Positions 21,796 to 29,839 of a DNA stretch of 42,240 nucleotides are shown here, piece after piece. Every line of letters starts with the position of its first letter. Position 1 is the first letter of the stretch. A program made the position numbers and the translations under genes. Source of the DNA: F23-D06 sp947167635 (GTDB lineage Bacteria; Bacteroidota; Bacteroidia; Bacteroidales; WCHB1-69); the NCBI GenBank assembly GCA_947167635.1, contig CAMVIT010000025.1, positions 1 to 42,240 on the forward strand, in the 5' to 3' direction. The notes below the pieces were generated by a model that saw only the letters and a program-made list of their open reading frames with translations, made no database searches and was not told where the DNA came from.

Positions 21796-24165
21796 TTAAA
21801 ATTCCGGGAAGTCGGGGAGATCGTTGGCTTGTGGTTCAGCGGGACGCTCGTCGTTGTTGTGTGGGCGGGGTTCGTGGCGGCGCTCGTTGTTGTTATTGTT
21901 GCGCGGGCCACGGTCGCGACGCTCGTTATTGCCACCCTTGGGGCGGTTGTCGTTGCGACGTTCGCCATTGCGACGTTCGCTGTTGCCGCCGCCATTTCGC
22001 GGGCCACGAGGTCCACGCGGGCGGGATTCGGCCTCGGTGTAGCCGTCCGGCTTCGGGAGCAGCACTTTGTGGGAGAGACGGAACTTGCCGGTCTTCTCGT
22101 CAATCTCGATGAGTTTCACCTTGATCTTGTCACCGACCTTGAGCACATCCTCGACGTTGTCGATGTGGCGGTAGGCGATCTCCGTGACATGCAACAGGCC
22201 GTCGGTGCCTGGCAGGAACTCCACGAAAGCGCCAAAGGCGGTGATGGTCTTGACCGTGCCCTCGTAAATCTCGCCCACCTCAGGTTTGGTGGTGATGAGA
22301 TTGATGCGCTCGATAACAGCGTTGATGTCGTCCAGGTTGGGAGCGGCGATGTCGATGACACCGAATTCGCCCACCTCCTCGATGTTGATGGTGGTGTGGG
22401 TCTCGCGTTGCATCTCTTGGATAATCTTGCCTCCCGGTCCAATGACGGCGCCGATGAACTCGCGCGGGATCTGCATCTGGACGATGCGCGGCACGAAGGG
22501 ACGGTAGTCCTCGCGCGGTGCGGGCATGGCTTCCTTGATTTTGCCGAGGATGAACATGCGGCCACGATGAGCCTGGGCCAATGCTTCGGCCATCACTTCT
22601 GAAGAGAGTCCCTTCACCTTAATGTCCATCTGGCAGGCGGTGATGCCGTCTTCAGTACCACAGACCTTGAAGTCCATGTCGCCGAGGTGGTCCTCGTCAC
22701 CGAGAATATCGGAAAGGATGGCGTATTTGTCGCTGTTCTCGTCGGTGATCAAGCCCATAGCGATGCCGGAGACCGGTTTCTTCATCTTCACGCCGCAGTC
22801 GAGCAGGGCGAGGGTGCCGGCGCAGACGGTGGCCATGGAGGAACTGCCGTTGGATTCCAGGATGTCGGAGACGATGCGGACCGTGTAGGGGAAAGAGAGG
22901 TCATCGAAGGGGATCATCGGGGCGAGGGCGCGTTTGGCGAGGTTGCCGTGGCCGATTTCGCGGCGGCCGGTGCTGCCGATGCGCTTCACTTCACCCACGC
23001 TGTAGGGCGGGAAGTTGTAGTGCAGCATGAAGCGGCTGGAACCTTCCACCACAGCACCGTCGATGGTCTGCTCGTCGAGCTTGGTGCCGAGCGTGCAAGT
23101 GGCGAGGGCCTGTGTTTCGCCACGGGTGAAGATGGCGGAACCGTGGGCGGAGGGCAGGTAGCCGGTCTCGATCCAGATGGGACGGATGTCTTCCGTGCCA
23201 CGGCCGTCAAGACGAATACGTTCATCAAGAATCATATTGCGCATGGCGTGCCACTGGATTTTGTCGTAATAGCGCTTCACCATCACCTCTTTTTCCGGAC
23301 GCTCCTCCTCAGGGATGGTTTCCATAAAGTCCGCCAATATCTGGTCGAAGTCGGCGTTGCGTTCTTGCTTGCCTTTGAATGACTTGGCGACGGCATAAAC
23401 CTTGTCGTAAGTCTCCTTTTGGATGCGTTCGCGAATTTCTTCGTCATCGGTTTCGTGGCAGTACTCGCGTTTCGGGAAGGCAGTGGGAACCTTGGCGGCC
23501 AGGTCGAGTTGGGCCTGGCACTGCACCTTGATGGCGTCCTTGGCGAAGTTCAGGGCGGCGACCATGTCCTCTTCGGAGATCTCCTTCATCTCACCCTCAA
23601 CCATCATGATGTTGTCCATGGAGGCGGCGACGATCATGTCGATGTCGGAATTCTCCATTTGCTCCACAGTGGGGTTGACGATGAAGTTGCCGTCCACACG
23701 GCCCACGCGCACCTCGGAGATGGGGCACTCGAAGGGAATGTTGGAGACGGCGATGGCGGAAGAGGCGGCCAGACATGCCAGACAGTCGGGCAGCTGGTTC
23801 TTGTCACCGGAAATCAACGTCACGATGACTTGCGTCTCGGCATGGAAATTGGCCGGGAAGAGGGGACGGATGGCGCGGTCCACAAGACGCGCGATGAGGA
23901 TTTCATATTCGGAGGGACGGGCCTCGCGTCTGAAAAAGCCACCTGGGATGCGACCCAGGGAGCCGTATTTTTCTTGGTATTCGACCTGGAGGGGCATGAA
24001 ATCGGTGCCCTCAACGGCCTCTTTCTTGCAACACACGGTAGCAAGAATCATGGTGTTGCCCATCTTGACCACTGCGGCGCCGTCGGCCTGTTTTGCCAAC
24101 TTGCCGGTTTCAATAGTCACAATGCGGCCATCACCCAAATCAAAAGATGTGTTTATTCCTAACAT
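21796..24165 (-). CDS. pnp: Polyribonucleotide nucleotidyltransferase (PNPase)
   Basis: 789 residues. Phosphorolytic 3'-5' exoribonuclease of RNA decay. Two RNase PH domains (about 10-240 and 325-560), the second with the catalytic stretch TEDGITACQMDIKVKGLSSE; then a KH domain (IGPGGKIIQEM, about 575-620) and an S1 domain (YEGTVKTITAFGAFVEFLPG, about 640-705). The final 80 or so residues are an added low-complexity tail rich in Arg, Asn, Gly and Pro that ends acidic (LPDFPEF), so the protein is longer than the usual roughly 700. The tail probably binds RNA or a partner; this is inferred. It follows rpsO, as in many bacteria, with a hairpin between. Confidence 0.97.
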   Translation of the reverse strand: MLGINTSFDLGDGRIVTIETGKLAKQADGAAVVKMGNTMILATVCCKKEAVEGTDFMPLQVEYQEKYGSLGRIPGGFFRREARPSEYEILIARLVDRAIRPLFPANFHAETQVIVTLISGDKNQLPDCLACLAASSAIAVSNIPFECPISEVRVGRVDGNFIVNPTVEQMENSDIDMIVAASMDNIMMVEGEMKEISEEDMVAALNFAKDAIKVQCQAQLDLAAKVPTAFPKREYCHETDDEEIRERIQKETYDKVYAVAKSFKGKQERNADFDQILADFMETIPEEERPEKEVMVKRYYDKIQWHAMRNMILDERIRLDGRGTEDIRPIWIETGYLPSAHGSAIFTRGETQALATCTLGTKLDEQTIDGAVVEGSSRFMLHYNFPPYSVGEVKRIGSTGRREIGHGNLAKRALAPMIPFDDLSFPYTVRIVSDILESNGSSSMATVCAGTLALLDCGVKMKKPVSGIAMGLITDENSDKYAILSDILGDEDHLGDMDFKVCGTEDGITACQMDIKVKGLSSEVMAEALAQAHRGRMFILGKIKEAMPAPREDYRPFVPRIVQMQIPREFIGAVIGPGGKIIQEMQRETHTTINIEEVGEFGVIDIAAPNLDDINAVIERINLITTKPEVGEIYEGTVKTITAFGAFVEFLPGTDGLLHVTEIAYRHIDNVEDVLKVGDKIKVKLIEIDEKTGKFRLSHKVLLPKPDGYTEAESRPRGPRGPRNGGGNSERRNGERRNDNRPKGGNNERRDRGPRNNNNNERRHEPRPHNNDERPAEPQANDLPDFPEF

Positions 24166-24221
24166 GATGATTCTGAGTTAAATAAATGTTGATACTTGGT
24201 AGGTGGAGTACAAAGCAAAAT

Positions 24222-24253
24222 CAAAAAAGGCAATTGTGAAAATTGCCTTTTTG
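24222..24253. terminator. Hairpin between rpsO and pnp
   Basis: Arms AAAAAGGCAATT (24224-24235) and AATTGCCTTTTT (24241-24252) around a 5-base loop. A and T runs on either side give a terminator form on both strands; on the minus strand it would end or attenuate rpsO before pnp. A PNPase cleavage or autoregulation site is another possibility. Confidence 0.8.
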
Positions 24254-24273
24254 ATATAAGACGACTCGGAAAA

Positions 24274-24543
24274 TTACTTTCTGAGACCTAACTTCTTAAT
24301 CAGTGCTCTGTAGCGCTCGATGTCTTGTTTCTTGAGGTATTCAAGCATCTTTTTTCTCTTGCCGACGAGGTTGATGAGGGCGCGTTTGGTCACGCGGTCG
24401 CCACCGTTGGCCTTGACATGTTCGGTCAGGTGCTTGATACGGTGGGTGAAGAGGGCGACTTGTGCCTCGGGGGATCCAGTGTCGGTAGCGCTCTTACCAT
24501 ACTGCTCGAAAATTTCTTTTTTTACTTCTGTCGTTAAATACAT
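24274..24543 (-). CDS. rpsO: 30S ribosomal protein S15
   Basis: 89 residues, exact family length. Binds 16S rRNA early in 30S assembly and forms a bridge to 50S. The conserved segments are all present: DTGSPEAQVALFTHRI near residue 21, LTEHVKANGGDRVTKRALINL near 39, and GKRKKMLEYLKKQDIERY near 61. It has its own promoter box 48 bases upstream and lies ahead of pnp, the common rpsO-pnp order. Confidence 0.98.
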   Translation of the reverse strand: MYLTTEVKKEIFEQYGKSATDTGSPEAQVALFTHRIKHLTEHVKANGGDRVTKRALINLVGKRKKMLEYLKKQDIERYRALIKKLGLRK

Positions 24544-24590
24544 AATAAGCGTCTAATTTTTAATGTTTTTTCCTTATTTTTTTCCGGCGG

Positions 24591-24598
24591 CAAAAATA
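24591..24598 (-). promoter_or_regulatory. -7 promoter box TATTTTTG for rpsO
   Basis: Exact TAnnTTTG on the minus strand, 47 bases upstream of the rpsO start; the AT-rich leader between may carry regulation. Confidence 0.6.
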
Positions 24599-24638
24599 CA
24601 TTTTTTTCTTGATAGTTTCATTGATTGGAAAAAAAAAC

Positions 24639-24646
24639 TATTTTTG
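24639..24646 (+). promoter_or_regulatory. -7 promoter box TATTTTTG for the glycosyltransferase operon
   Basis: Exact match 26 bases upstream of the ATG at 24673, divergent from the rpsO box. Confidence 0.6.
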
Positions 24647-24672
24647 CGCCTTGATTCAAAAAAAAGAGCTTG

Positions 24673-25683
24673 ATGACGAAATTAGCGATAGTCATACTCA
24701 ATTGGAACGGGAAGCGTTTTTTGGAACAGTTTCTGCCAGTTTTGGAACAATATCTGCCCGATTATGCGGAGATTGTCGTGGCGGACAATGCCTCCTCCGA
24801 CGGGTCTGTGGCTTTCCTGAGAGAGAACCATCCCTCTGTTCGTCTTTTGGAGCACTCTGAGAACGAGGGTTTTGCAAGGGGATATAATCATGCTTTTGAG
24901 CATATTGAAGCCCAATATTATTGTTTGCTCAACTCTGACATTGAAGTGACCCCGCACTGGGTGGAGCCCGTCATCGAGCAGATGGATGCCGACGAGCGCA
25001 TTGCGGCGGTGCAGCCCAAGCTTCTCTCCTACTACCAACGCGACCATTTCGAGTACGCGGGCGCAAGCGGCGGTTTCGTGGACAAATACGGCTATCCTTT
25101 CTGCCGCGGTCGTGTTTTCAGCAACGTGGAAGACGACCATGGGCAATATGATGACGTGTCGGACATCTTCTGGGCCAGCGGCGCCGCACTCTTCGTGCGC
25201 AGCGACGTCTTTCGCGCCATGGGTGGACTTGACGCCGACTTCTTCGCCCACATGGAGGAAATCGACTTCTGCTGGCGCATCAAGAATGCCGGCTATAAGA
25301 TAAAGGTAAACCCTCAATCGGTCGTGTACCACATCGGCGGCGGCACCCTTCCCAAGAACAACTCCTTCAAGACCTACCTCAACTTCCGCAACAACCTCTA
25401 CCTCCTGCTCAAGAACCTTCCCGAAGAACGTATCGCCAAAACTCTGATAGTCAAATTCTTTCTTGACCAGGTGGCAGCCGTCTTCTTTCTGTTGCAAGGC
25501 CATTTCAAGGATTTCGTAGCCGTCTATAAAGCTATGATCCACTTCTATGCCAACTATAAAAAATGCAAGTCCAAGCGCAACACCCTGCCCAAGCTTGCAT
25601 TCACGGACACCTACCCCAAGTCGGTGGTGTTCCTGCATTATTTCAAACGCAAAAAAATATTTGACGGAAAATCATTCTCCTAA
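24673..25683 (+). CDS. Family 2 glycosyltransferase (rhamnosyltransferase-like)
   Basis: 336 residues. The GT-A fold is evident: LAIVILNWNGKRFLEQFLP at the N-terminus, VADNASSDGSV near residue 39, LLNSDIEVTP near 91 (DxD-like metal site), SGAALFVRSDVFRAMGGLD near 172, and FFAHMEEIDFCWRIKNAGY near 193 (the ED base motif). This is the WbbL-like group that adds rhamnose or similar sugars to O-antigen or cell-wall glycans; donor and acceptor cannot be read. The C-terminal third has an amphipathic segment (FLDQVAAVFFLLQGHF) that may hold it at the inner membrane. The ATG at 24673 was preferred to the adjacent TTG. A membrane reductase-like gene follows 12 bases later. Confidence 0.93.
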   Translation: MTKLAIVILNWNGKRFLEQFLPVLEQYLPDYAEIVVADNASSDGSVAFLRENHPSVRLLEHSENEGFARGYNHAFEHIEAQYYCLLNSDIEVTPHWVEPVIEQMDADERIAAVQPKLLSYYQRDHFEYAGASGGFVDKYGYPFCRGRVFSNVEDDHGQYDDVSDIFWASGAALFVRSDVFRAMGGLDADFFAHMEEIDFCWRIKNAGYKIKVNPQSVVYHIGGGTLPKNNSFKTYLNFRNNLYLLLKNLPEERIAKTLIVKFFLDQVAAVFFLLQGHFKDFVAVYKAMIHFYANYKKCKSKRNTLPKLAFTDTYPKSVVFLHYFKRKKIFDGKSFS

Positions 25684-25695
25684 ACGATTCTCATC

Positions 25696-26484
25696 ATGGA
25701 ACTTTTCAACCATATTTATGACATCATGCTGATTGTGATGACCGTTTTGGGTGTGATCGTATTCATCCTTTTGCAATTCATCACTCCAGCCTACGGGATG
25801 ACCTTTAACAATCGCTGGGGACCGTCGATTCGGAGTAATTTAGGATGGTTCATCATGGAGGCGCCGGTCTTCTTCTCGATGCTTGTTCTATACTTCATCT
25901 CTCTTTACTATCACCTCAGGCCATTCAATGTCGTCACTTTCGTGATGTTCATCTTCTTCGAGTTTCACTATTTCCAGCGATCGTTCATCTTCCCGTTGCT
26001 GATGCGCGGGCAGAGCAAGATGCCTTTGTCCATCATCCTCACAGGTGTCACGTTCAACACGTTCAATGCCATCATGCAAGGTGGCTGGCTCTTCTTTTTC
26101 GCACCCATGAATGCCTATCCCATTTCGTGGTTTTGGTCGCCGCAATTCATCATCGGCACAGGCATTTTCCTCTTCGGCATGGTGGTCAACATCTATGCCG
26201 ACCGCGTGATTCGCGAGCTGCGCAAGAACGACATGGACAACAATTACTATCTTCCCGACGGGTGGATGTTCCGTCGCATCAACTCCGCCAACTACCTCGG
26301 TGAAGTTCTCGAGTGGCTCGGCTTTGCCATCCTCACCTGGTCTGTGCCCGGACTGGTGTTTCTCATTTGGACGTTTGCCAATATCGTGCCGCGCTCCAAG
26401 GCTGTTTATGAACGCTACACCCAATTTTTCGGCGAGGAGTTTACCGCCCAGAAACGGTACAAGATTTTTCCGGGCATTTATTGA
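25696..26484 (+). CDS. 3-oxo-5-alpha-steroid 4-dehydrogenase family membrane protein
   Basis: 262 residues with six or seven membrane helices. The C-terminal half carries the steroid 5-alpha-reductase family pattern: a Gly-rich helix with NIYADRVIRELRK near residue 163, then YYLPDGWMFRRINSANYLGE near 180, and a final RYTQFFGEEFTAQKRYKIFP tail. Family enzymes reduce C4-C5 double bonds of 3-oxo steroids with NADPH in the membrane; relatives act on other lipids. Homologues are frequent in gut Bacteroidota and some act on host steroids and bile-acid intermediates, but the substrate here is unknown. Lies 12 bases after the glycosyltransferase, so probably one operon. Confidence 0.9.
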   Translation: MELFNHIYDIMLIVMTVLGVIVFILLQFITPAYGMTFNNRWGPSIRSNLGWFIMEAPVFFSMLVLYFISLYYHLRPFNVVTFVMFIFFEFHYFQRSFIFPLLMRGQSKMPLSIILTGVTFNTFNAIMQGGWLFFFAPMNAYPISWFWSPQFIIGTGIFLFGMVVNIYADRVIRELRKNDMDNNYYLPDGWMFRRINSANYLGEVLEWLGFAILTWSVPGLVFLIWTFANIVPRSKAVYERYTQFFGEEFTAQKRYKIFPGIY

Positions 26485-26513
26485 AAATTGTAGTTTTTTG
26501 AATAAGATTGTAT

Positions 26514-26933
26514 ATGCGGAAATTGCTCATCATACTCTGTCTTGCCGCACCCTTGTTGGTCTGTTGCGACATGTACAACCATCCGACCATCCCGAATGCG
26601 AAGGTCGATTTTATCGTTTATCCCAATGATGTGATGTACTATCGCCTCAACACGTATGGCGGTTACGAGTATTTCACGGGCGGTGTCAACGGCATTGTGG
26701 TCTATCGTCTTGACGAATGGACTTTCATGGCCTATGACCGTGCGTGTTCTTACGACTGGGAGGATCATGAGTCGTGGCTTTGGGTAGCCCCTGACGGCTT
26801 GCGGCTTGTGGACTCGCTGTGCGGGTCCACCTTCAACATCCTTGACGGCAACGTGTTGGGTGGTCCGGCCATCTATCCGGCCCGCCGTTATGCCACCCGC
26901 TTCGACGGTGCGCGCCTCCGCATCTACTCCTAA
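26514..26933 (+). CDS. Small lipoprotein with a Rieske-like C-terminal pattern lacking canonical ligands
   Basis: 139 residues from the ATG at 26514 (a TTG two codons earlier was rejected). Lipobox near LLVCC, with Cys17 or Cys18 lipidated. The C-terminal CGSTFNILDGNVLGGPAIYP, then ARRYATRFDGARLRI, follows the last strands of Rieske [2Fe-2S] domains (HGSxFD, GxVxxGPAxxPLxxY). The first ligand motif would be around DRACSYDWEDH. The usual CxH and CxxH pairs are not intact (Cys-Gly-Ser in place of His-Gly-Ser), so cluster binding is doubtful. It lies 29 bases after the 5-alpha-reductase homologue and may be part of its operon; the link to that enzyme is a guess. Confidence 0.75.
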   Translation: MRKLLIILCLAAPLLVCCDMYNHPTIPNAKVDFIVYPNDVMYYRLNTYGGYEYFTGGVNGIVVYRLDEWTFMAYDRACSYDWEDHESWLWVAPDGLRLVDSLCGSTFNILDGNVLGGPAIYPARRYATRFDGARLRIYS

Positions 26934-26941
26934 AAGTTTCC

Positions 26942-27766
26942 TTACATTTCCGGCAGCATCTCGCAAATCAGCTTCACCATCTTGGGCTCGGCACTGTTGG
27001 CAGCGGCCAGCACCTCCTCGTGAGAGGTCTCTGCCAACTGGCCCACGACTCCCAGGTCGGTGATGACCGAAAGGGCGAAGATTTCCATGCCTCGGTGGTG
27101 TGCCGCGATGGCCTCGGGAACGGTGGACATGCCCACGGCGTCGGCACCTAAGATCCAGTAAGCCTTGTATTCCGCCGGGGTTTCGAAGCACGGCCCGGTC
27201 ACGCCCATATAGACGCCCTCCTGCAAGTGGATGTTGTTTTCGGCGGCCTTCTGGTGCGCCAACTTGATGAGTCGCTTGGAATAGACCTCATTCATATTCG
27301 GGAAGCGGGGCCCGAGCTCGTCGTCGTTGGGGCCCAGCAGCGGATTCGTGCCGAAGAAGTTGATGTGGTCGCGAATGATCATGATGTCACCCACCTTGAA
27401 AGTCGGATTCATGCCGCCTGCCGCGTTGGAGAGGATGATAGTCTTGACACCAATGCCACAGAACACCTGCTGCGGGTAGGTCACCACCTCCATCGGGTAG
27501 CCTTCATAGTAGTGGAAACGTCCGTTCAGCACGACCACCTCCACACCGTTCAGCCGTCCGAAAATCAGCGTGCCCTTGTGCCCTTTCACCGTGGAAACGG
27601 GGAAGTTGGGAATCTCCTTGTAGGGGAGTTCGTCCACGATATCCAATGACTTGGTCAATCCACCGAGTCCGGAGCCTAAGACGATGCCCACTTTTGGATT
27701 AATGGTTTTGCGATTGTTCAGATATTCAACGGTTTCAAGGATCTGTTGTTTGGTCTCCTGTAACAT
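26942..27766 (-). CDS. Purine nucleoside phosphorylase (trimeric type)
   Basis: 274 residues. Splits inosine and guanosine to free base and ribose-1-phosphate in purine salvage; cytoplasmic. PNP family I signatures: GIVLGSGLGGL near residue 28, VKGHKGTLIFG near 63, LNGRFHYYEGY near 80 (phosphate site), NAAGGMNPTFKVGDIMIIRDHINF near 114, GPCFETPAEYKAY near 191 and the GADAVGMSTVPEAI motif near 207. It is the last gene of a minus-strand operon: its start lies 32 bases inside the end of lpxK, suggesting translational coupling. Convergent with the Rieske-like lipoprotein, 8 bases apart. Confidence 0.96.
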   Translation of the reverse strand: MLQETKQQILETVEYLNNRKTINPKVGIVLGSGLGGLTKSLDIVDELPYKEIPNFPVSTVKGHKGTLIFGRLNGVEVVVLNGRFHYYEGYPMEVVTYPQQVFCGIGVKTIILSNAAGGMNPTFKVGDIMIIRDHINFFGTNPLLGPNDDELGPRFPNMNEVYSKRLIKLAHQKAAENNIHLQEGVYMGVTGPCFETPAEYKAYWILGADAVGMSTVPEAIAAHHRGMEIFALSVITDLGVVGQLAETSHEEVLAAANSAEPKMVKLICEMLPEM

Positions 27767-28823
27767 AGTTTTCGATAATATGGTTAAACTCTATTTTTTC
27801 GTTTTCCGTTAAAAAGTCCACTTCGATGGGGACGATGAATACGGGCAGCAAAGATACATCTTTTTGAAGATTTTCGGACTGCAGTCTCATCCAATCTTTC
27901 TCGGTGGTGAAGAGCACTTTGGAAGCGGATCCCTTCTCGGTTAATGTTTTTCGTAATTCTTTAATCTCAAGTGTATTGTAGTTATGATGGTCGGGATATT
28001 TGATATGCCGGATGCAGCGGTAGTGCTGCCGCAGGTAATCTTCCAGCGGTTGTGGGCGCGCGATGCCGGAGAGCAGTACCACGTCGGCGGTGCGAGGGTC
28101 GATGTTGGCGGCGGGAGCTGTCACGGGTTCGGGCGTGCCGTAGTGGTAGCATGTGAAGAAGAGGGGCTGGCTGTCGCGCAGGCCAAGGTCGCGGCGCCAC
28201 TGGTCGCGATCCACCTGCTCGTCGGGGATGTCCGTCTTGGTGACGAGCACCAGATCGGCGGCGTCCACAGCATCGGGAAACTCGCGCAGCCGTCCGGCGG
28301 GCATCGGGTAGTCGCGAAAATAGGGGCGATAATACTCTGTGAGTACCATCTTCACCGACGGTGTGAAGGAGAGGTGCTGATAAGCATCGTCCATCACGAT
28401 AACCTGGATACCGGGGTCGAACTCCAGCAGCTTGCGGACACCGTGTTCGCGATCACCGTCCACGGCGAGGGGCAGCTGCGGGAATCGTTTGTGCAGCAGC
28501 AGGGGCTCGTCGCCGATGAGCTTCGCGGAAAGAGTCCCTTCCGGTGCCGTGTTGGCGAGCACGAAGCCTTTGCTTTTGCGGCCATAGCCTCGACTGAGCA
28601 TGGCCACATGACGCTGTTGCGCCAGCAAGTGGATCAAGTAACTGGCGTGCGGGGTTTTGCCCGTGCCGCCAATGGCGATGTTGCCCACGCAGATGGTGGG
28701 GACGGAGGCCTTGTAGGACCGGAACACGCCACGCTGGTAGAGACGGCGGCGCAGCCGCGCCAGCTGTCCGAACAACCACCCGAGTGGTATGAGGAGATGC
28801 CGTATCTTAAAGGGCCGGCTCAT
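27735..28823 (-). CDS. lpxK: Tetraacyldisaccharide 4'-kinase LpxK
   Basis: 362 residues. Phosphorylates the 4' position of the lipid A disaccharide at the inner membrane. The N-terminus has the membrane-associated helix (LLIPLGWLFGQLARLRRRLY) and then VPTICVGNIAIGGTGKTPHA, with the P-loop GGTGKT at 52-57. LSRGYGRKSKGF and GDEPLLL follow, as does MDDAYQH (usually DDGFQH), and NYNTLEIKEL near the end. The start at 28823 was chosen because upstream sequence of the open frame lies inside phoH and looks out of frame. It overlaps phoH by 17 bases and the nucleoside phosphorylase by 32. Confidence 0.95.
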   Translation of the reverse strand: MSRPFKIRHLLIPLGWLFGQLARLRRRLYQRGVFRSYKASVPTICVGNIAIGGTGKTPHASYLIHLLAQQRHVAMLSRGYGRKSKGFVLANTAPEGTLSAKLIGDEPLLLHKRFPQLPLAVDGDREHGVRKLLEFDPGIQVIVMDDAYQHLSFTPSVKMVLTEYYRPYFRDYPMPAGRLREFPDAVDAADLVLVTKTDIPDEQVDRDQWRRDLGLRDSQPLFFTCYHYGTPEPVTAPAANIDPRTADVVLLSGIARPQPLEDYLRQHYRCIRHIKYPDHHNYNTLEIKELRKTLTEKGSASKVLFTTEKDWMRLQSENLQKDVSLLPVFIVPIEVDFLTENEKIEFNHIIENYVTGDQTTDP

Positions 28824-29835
28824 GGTCGGCGGAATTGGTGTTTGCGTTTTCAGCGGCCCGCTGCTCGCGCCGCTCCTGCACCTTCTGGGCTTGGGTGTTC
28901 TCGTACTCCTCATAGCTCTTGATGATCTTGGTGACCAGATGGTGGCGCACCACATCCTTTTCGTCCATGAAGATGAAGTCGATGCCGGGAATCTTGCCCA
29001 AAATGCGGTTGGCTTGCAAGAGACCGGACTGCTGGTGTTTTGGGAGGTCTATCTGGGTGATGTCGCCCGTGATGAAGAACTTGGCATTTTTGCCCATACG
29101 GGTGAGGAACATCTTGAGCTGGGCGGCGGTGGCGTTTTGAGCCTCGTCGAGGATGACGTATGCATTGTCGAGGGTGCGTCCGCGCATGAAGGCGAGGGGC
29201 GCGATTTCGATGACCTTGTCTTCCATGTAGGAAACGAGCTTCTGCATGGGCATCATGTCCCAAAGCGCATCGTAGAGCGGCTGGAGGTAGGGGTCGAGCT
29301 TGTCGCGCAGGTCGCCGGGCAGGAAGCCGAGATTCTCGCCGGCCTCGACGGCGGGGCGGGTGAGGATGATACGGCGGATCTGCTTGTTCTTGAGGGCGCG
29401 CACGGCAAGGGCTACGGCCGTGTAGGTCTTGCCCGTGCCGGCAGGGCCGATGACAAAGACCATGTCGTTCTTGTCAGCACTCTCCACAAGCCGCTTCTGG
29501 TTGGGCGTGATGGCGCGCACAGCCTTGCCTTCTCGGCCGTGGACGAGCACGTCGCCAGTGGTGCGCAGGCGATAAAAGCTGTCGTCTTCCTGGGAGGTGA
29601 TGTTGAGGATGTCAGTCTCGGTGAGCTTGCCAAACTCCTCGATATGCTGTTCGAGGAGATGGATGCGCTCCGCAAAACGTTCCACCTCGCTGTCCTCGCC
29701 GGAGCACTTGAGTTCGTTGCCCCGTGCGATGATTTTGAGTTTGGGGAAGATGTGCGTCAACAGGTCAATGTTGGCATTTTGTCGGCCGTAGAGTGCGACG
29801 ACAATGTCAGGGTCTATCGTGATAATTTTTTCCAT
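28807..29835 (-). CDS. phoH: PhoH-like ATPase
   Basis: 342 residues. PhoH (YbeZ) proteins are P-loop ATPases linked to RNA metabolism and ribosome work. Walker A GPAGTGKT at 130-137, RRIILTRPAVEAGENLGFLPG near 155, YVILDEAQNA (Walker B) and KFFITGDITQIDLP. The C-terminal tail is Glu/Arg/Gln-rich and probably disordered. The start at 29835 gives the usual N-terminal fold; the longer open frame is Pro/Ser-rich shadow of the upstream gene. It lies 4 bases after the M23 peptidase gene and overlaps lpxK, so it belongs to a four-gene operon. No ybeY is adjacent. Confidence 0.95.
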   Translation of the reverse strand: MEKIITIDPDIVVALYGRQNANIDLLTHIFPKLKIIARGNELKCSGEDSEVERFAERIHLLEQHIEEFGKLTETDILNITSQEDDSFYRLRTTGDVLVHGREGKAVRAITPNQKRLVESADKNDMVFVIGPAGTGKTYTAVALAVRALKNKQIRRIILTRPAVEAGENLGFLPGDLRDKLDPYLQPLYDALWDMMPMQKLVSYMEDKVIEIAPLAFMRGRTLDNAYVILDEAQNATAAQLKMFLTRMGKNAKFFITGDITQIDLPKHQQSGLLQANRILGKIPGIDFIFMDEKDVVRHHLVTKIIKSYEEYENTQAQKVQERREQRAAENANTNSADHEPAL

Positions 29836-29839
29836 TGCA

